6,152 bases of DNA, taken from contig JAZUHB010000089.1 of NCBI GenBank assembly GCA_045641505.1, positions 1-6,152 of the forward strand, in the 5' to 3' direction. The notes beneath the pieces were generated by a model that was given only the letters and a program-made list of their open reading frames with translations, ran no database searches and was not told the DNA's origin. This stretch comes from JAZQNF01 sp045641505. Its GTDB lineage: Bacteria; Bacillota; Clostridia; Lachnospirales; Bianqueaceae. Every line of letters begins with the position of its first letter. Position 1 is the first letter of the stretch. Positions 5,142 to 6,152 of this stretch are shown here, piece after piece. The position numbers and the translations under genes were made by a program.

Positions 5142-5173
5142 AAAAGCAGCCCGGAAACCCGGGCTGCTTTTAT
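5142..5173 (+). terminator. Rho-independent terminator after the DUF4230 pair
   Basis: AAAAGCAGCCCGG (5142-5154) pairs with CCGGGCTGCTTTT (5159-5171), a 13-bp perfect stem with a 4-nt loop, followed by more T-rich sequence (TATATTT). It separates the AT-rich gene pair from guaA. The A-tract on the left side could let it work in both directions. Confidence 0.93.
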
Positions 5174-5183
5174 ATTTGGAGCA

Positions 5184-5224
5184 TTGGGAGGTTCATCACT
5201 CCGCGGGCGCGAAAAACCTCCCGA
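5184..5224. repeat. Inverted repeat upstream of the guaA promoter
   Basis: GGGAGGTT (5186-5193) is complementary to AACCTCCC (5215-5222); the stem extends by a G-U and a T-A pair to 5184/5224, with a 21-nt loop. It lies between the preceding terminator and the guaA -35 box. No T-run follows on either strand. It may be an operator or chance; no role is shown. Confidence 0.4.
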
Positions 5225-5240
5225 AAGCCCCAGAAAAAAC

Positions 5241-5269
5241 TTTACAAACAAAGGGTAAAAACGTAAAAT
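5241..5269 (+). promoter_or_regulatory. Sigma70-type promoter of guaA
   Basis: TTTACA (5241-5246) and TAAAAT (5264-5269) are separated by exactly 17 bp, and each matches the consensus at 5 of 6 positions. The start would be near 5276, giving a leader of about 40 nt. That is too short for a purine riboswitch. Confidence 0.75.
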
Positions 5270-5314
5270 AAAGAACATACCTACGACCTCAAATCAAACG
5301 GAGGATAATCCCGA

Positions 5315-6152
5315 ATGAACAACAAACGCCCTGACAATATGGAACGAATCACCACCCCGGCCCTCGCCGAGGCCTTCATCGAAGAACAGGTCGCGGCCCT
5401 GCGCGCGCAGATCGGCGACGGCAAGGTGCTGCTGGCCCTCTCCGGCGGCGTCGACAGCTCCGTCGTAGCCGCGCTGCTCATCAAGGCGGTAGGCAAGCAG
5501 CTCACCTGCGTGCACGTCAATCACGGCCTGCTGCGCAAGGGCGAGCCCGAACAGGTCATCCGCGTGTTCCGCGAGGAGCTCGGCGCGAACCTGATCTACG
5601 TGGACGCCGTGGACCGCTTCCTCGATAAGCTGGCCGGCGTCTCCGACCCCGAGACCAAGCGCAAGATCATCGGCAAGGAATTCATCGACGTCTTCGCCGA
5701 AGAGGCCGCCAAGCTCGACGGCATCAAGTTCCTCGGCCAGGGCACCATCTACCCCGACATCCTCGAGTCCGACGGCGTCAAGGCGCACCACAACGTGGGC
5801 GGCCTGCCCAAGGACCTGCAGTTCGAGCTCGTCGAGCCCGTCCGCCTGCTCTACAAGGACGAGGTCCGCGTGGTCGGCAAGGCCCTCGGCCTGCCCGACA
5901 ACATGGTCTACCGCCAGCCCTTCCCCGGCCCCGGCCTGGGCGTCCGCTGCGTCGGCGCGATCACCCGCGACCGCCTCGAGGCGCTGCGCGAGGCCTACGC
6001 CATCGTCCGCGAGGAGATCGGCGCCCTCGACCCCACCCCCTGGCAGTACTTCTGCGCCATCCCCGATTTCCAGTCCACCGGCATCAAGGACGGCAAGCGC
6101 TACATGGGCTGGGCCGTCGTCATCCGCGCGGTCGACACCGTCGACGCCGTGA
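5315..6152 (+). CDS. guaA: GMP synthetase ATP-pyrophosphatase subunit (3' partial)
   Basis: The visible 279 residues run off the right edge without a stop. GMP synthetase converts XMP to GMP using ATP and ammonia or glutamine. The ATP-PPase signature SGGVDS is at 43-48, followed by GTIYPDILES (143-152), KAHHNVGGLP (156-165), EPVRLLYKDEVR (174-185) and RQPFPGPGLGVR (200-211), then the start of the C-terminal dimerisation domain. Usual bacterial GuaA has about 200 glutaminase residues before this domain. Here the start at 5315 has GGAGG 10 nt upstream and an in-frame TAA at 5306-5308, so no such domain can be fused. Either a separate glutaminase subunit exists elsewhere, as in archaea, or free ammonia is used. 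The second conserved loop reads VNHGLLRKGE (68-77) where most GuaA have VD. The stretch before KAHHN is shorter than in E. coli GuaA. It is expressed from its own promoter. Confidence 0.94.
   Translation, partial: MNNKRPDNMERITTPALAEAFIEEQVAALRAQIGDGKVLLALSGGVDSSVVAALLIKAVGKQLTCVHVNHGLLRKGEPEQVIRVFREELGANLIYVDAVDRFLDKLAGVSDPETKRKIIGKEFIDVFAEEAAKLDGIKFLGQGTIYPDILESDGVKAHHNVGGLPKDLQFELVEPVRLLYKDEVRVVGKALGLPDNMVYRQPFPGPGLGVRCVGAITRDRLEALREAYAIVREEIGALDPTPWQYFCAIPDFQSTGIKDGKRYMGWAVVIRAVDTVDAV

Noticed and set aside
5276..5314. Purine riboswitch before guaA
   Set aside because: The leader after the predicted start is only about 40 nt and shows no conserved three-stem junction.

Overview
The window is a piece of a bacterial chromosome with high GC in most of its genes, clear Shine-Dalgarno sites, sigma70-type promoters and hairpin-plus-T-run terminators. 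The TelA/XpaC pair and a PyrR that starts like clostridial PyrR proteins suggest a high-GC Firmicute (Clostridia, perhaps Oscillospiraceae-like). That placement is inference from family resemblance only, and another phylum is possible.

Layout. (1) 1-2358, + strand: a TelA-family 'toxic anion resistance' gene whose 5' end lies outside the window, then xpaC, then pyrR. They are closely spaced and end at a strong terminator (2328-2358), so they probably form one operon. (2) 2359-2844: a gene-free convergent region rich in hairpins. It contains short repeats based on GGCGAG/CTCGCC, placed at multiples of about 85 bp, and an 18-bp perfect inverted repeat. (3) 2845-3498, - strand: a YhhN-family (lysoplasmalogenase-like) membrane protein with its own promoter. 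(4) 3499-3855: a divergent intergenic region carrying promoters in both directions. (5) 3856-5129, + strand: two overlapping genes, clearly AT-richer than the rest. They encode a single-pass membrane protein and a lipoprotein, both of which look like DUF4230 proteins, and they end at a strong terminator (5142-5173). (6) 5315-6152, + strand: guaA with its own promoter, running off the right edge. It encodes only the ATP-pyrophosphatase half of GMP synthetase. An in-frame stop just upstream shows that no glutaminase domain is fused to it.

How the genes fit together. TelA and XpaC are a recurrent pair of unknown biochemical role, associated with envelope or toxic-compound stress. PyrR (pyrimidine regulation and salvage) and GuaA (GMP synthesis) are nucleotide genes, but each sits in a separate transcription unit here. 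The DUF4230 pair is the least understood unit and, by its base composition, the best candidate for acquired DNA. I see no defence system, CRISPR array, transposase, tRNA or rRNA. I would not claim a new system from this window. The most interesting items are the DUF4230 pair, the repeat-rich convergent region and the glutaminase-less GuaA.
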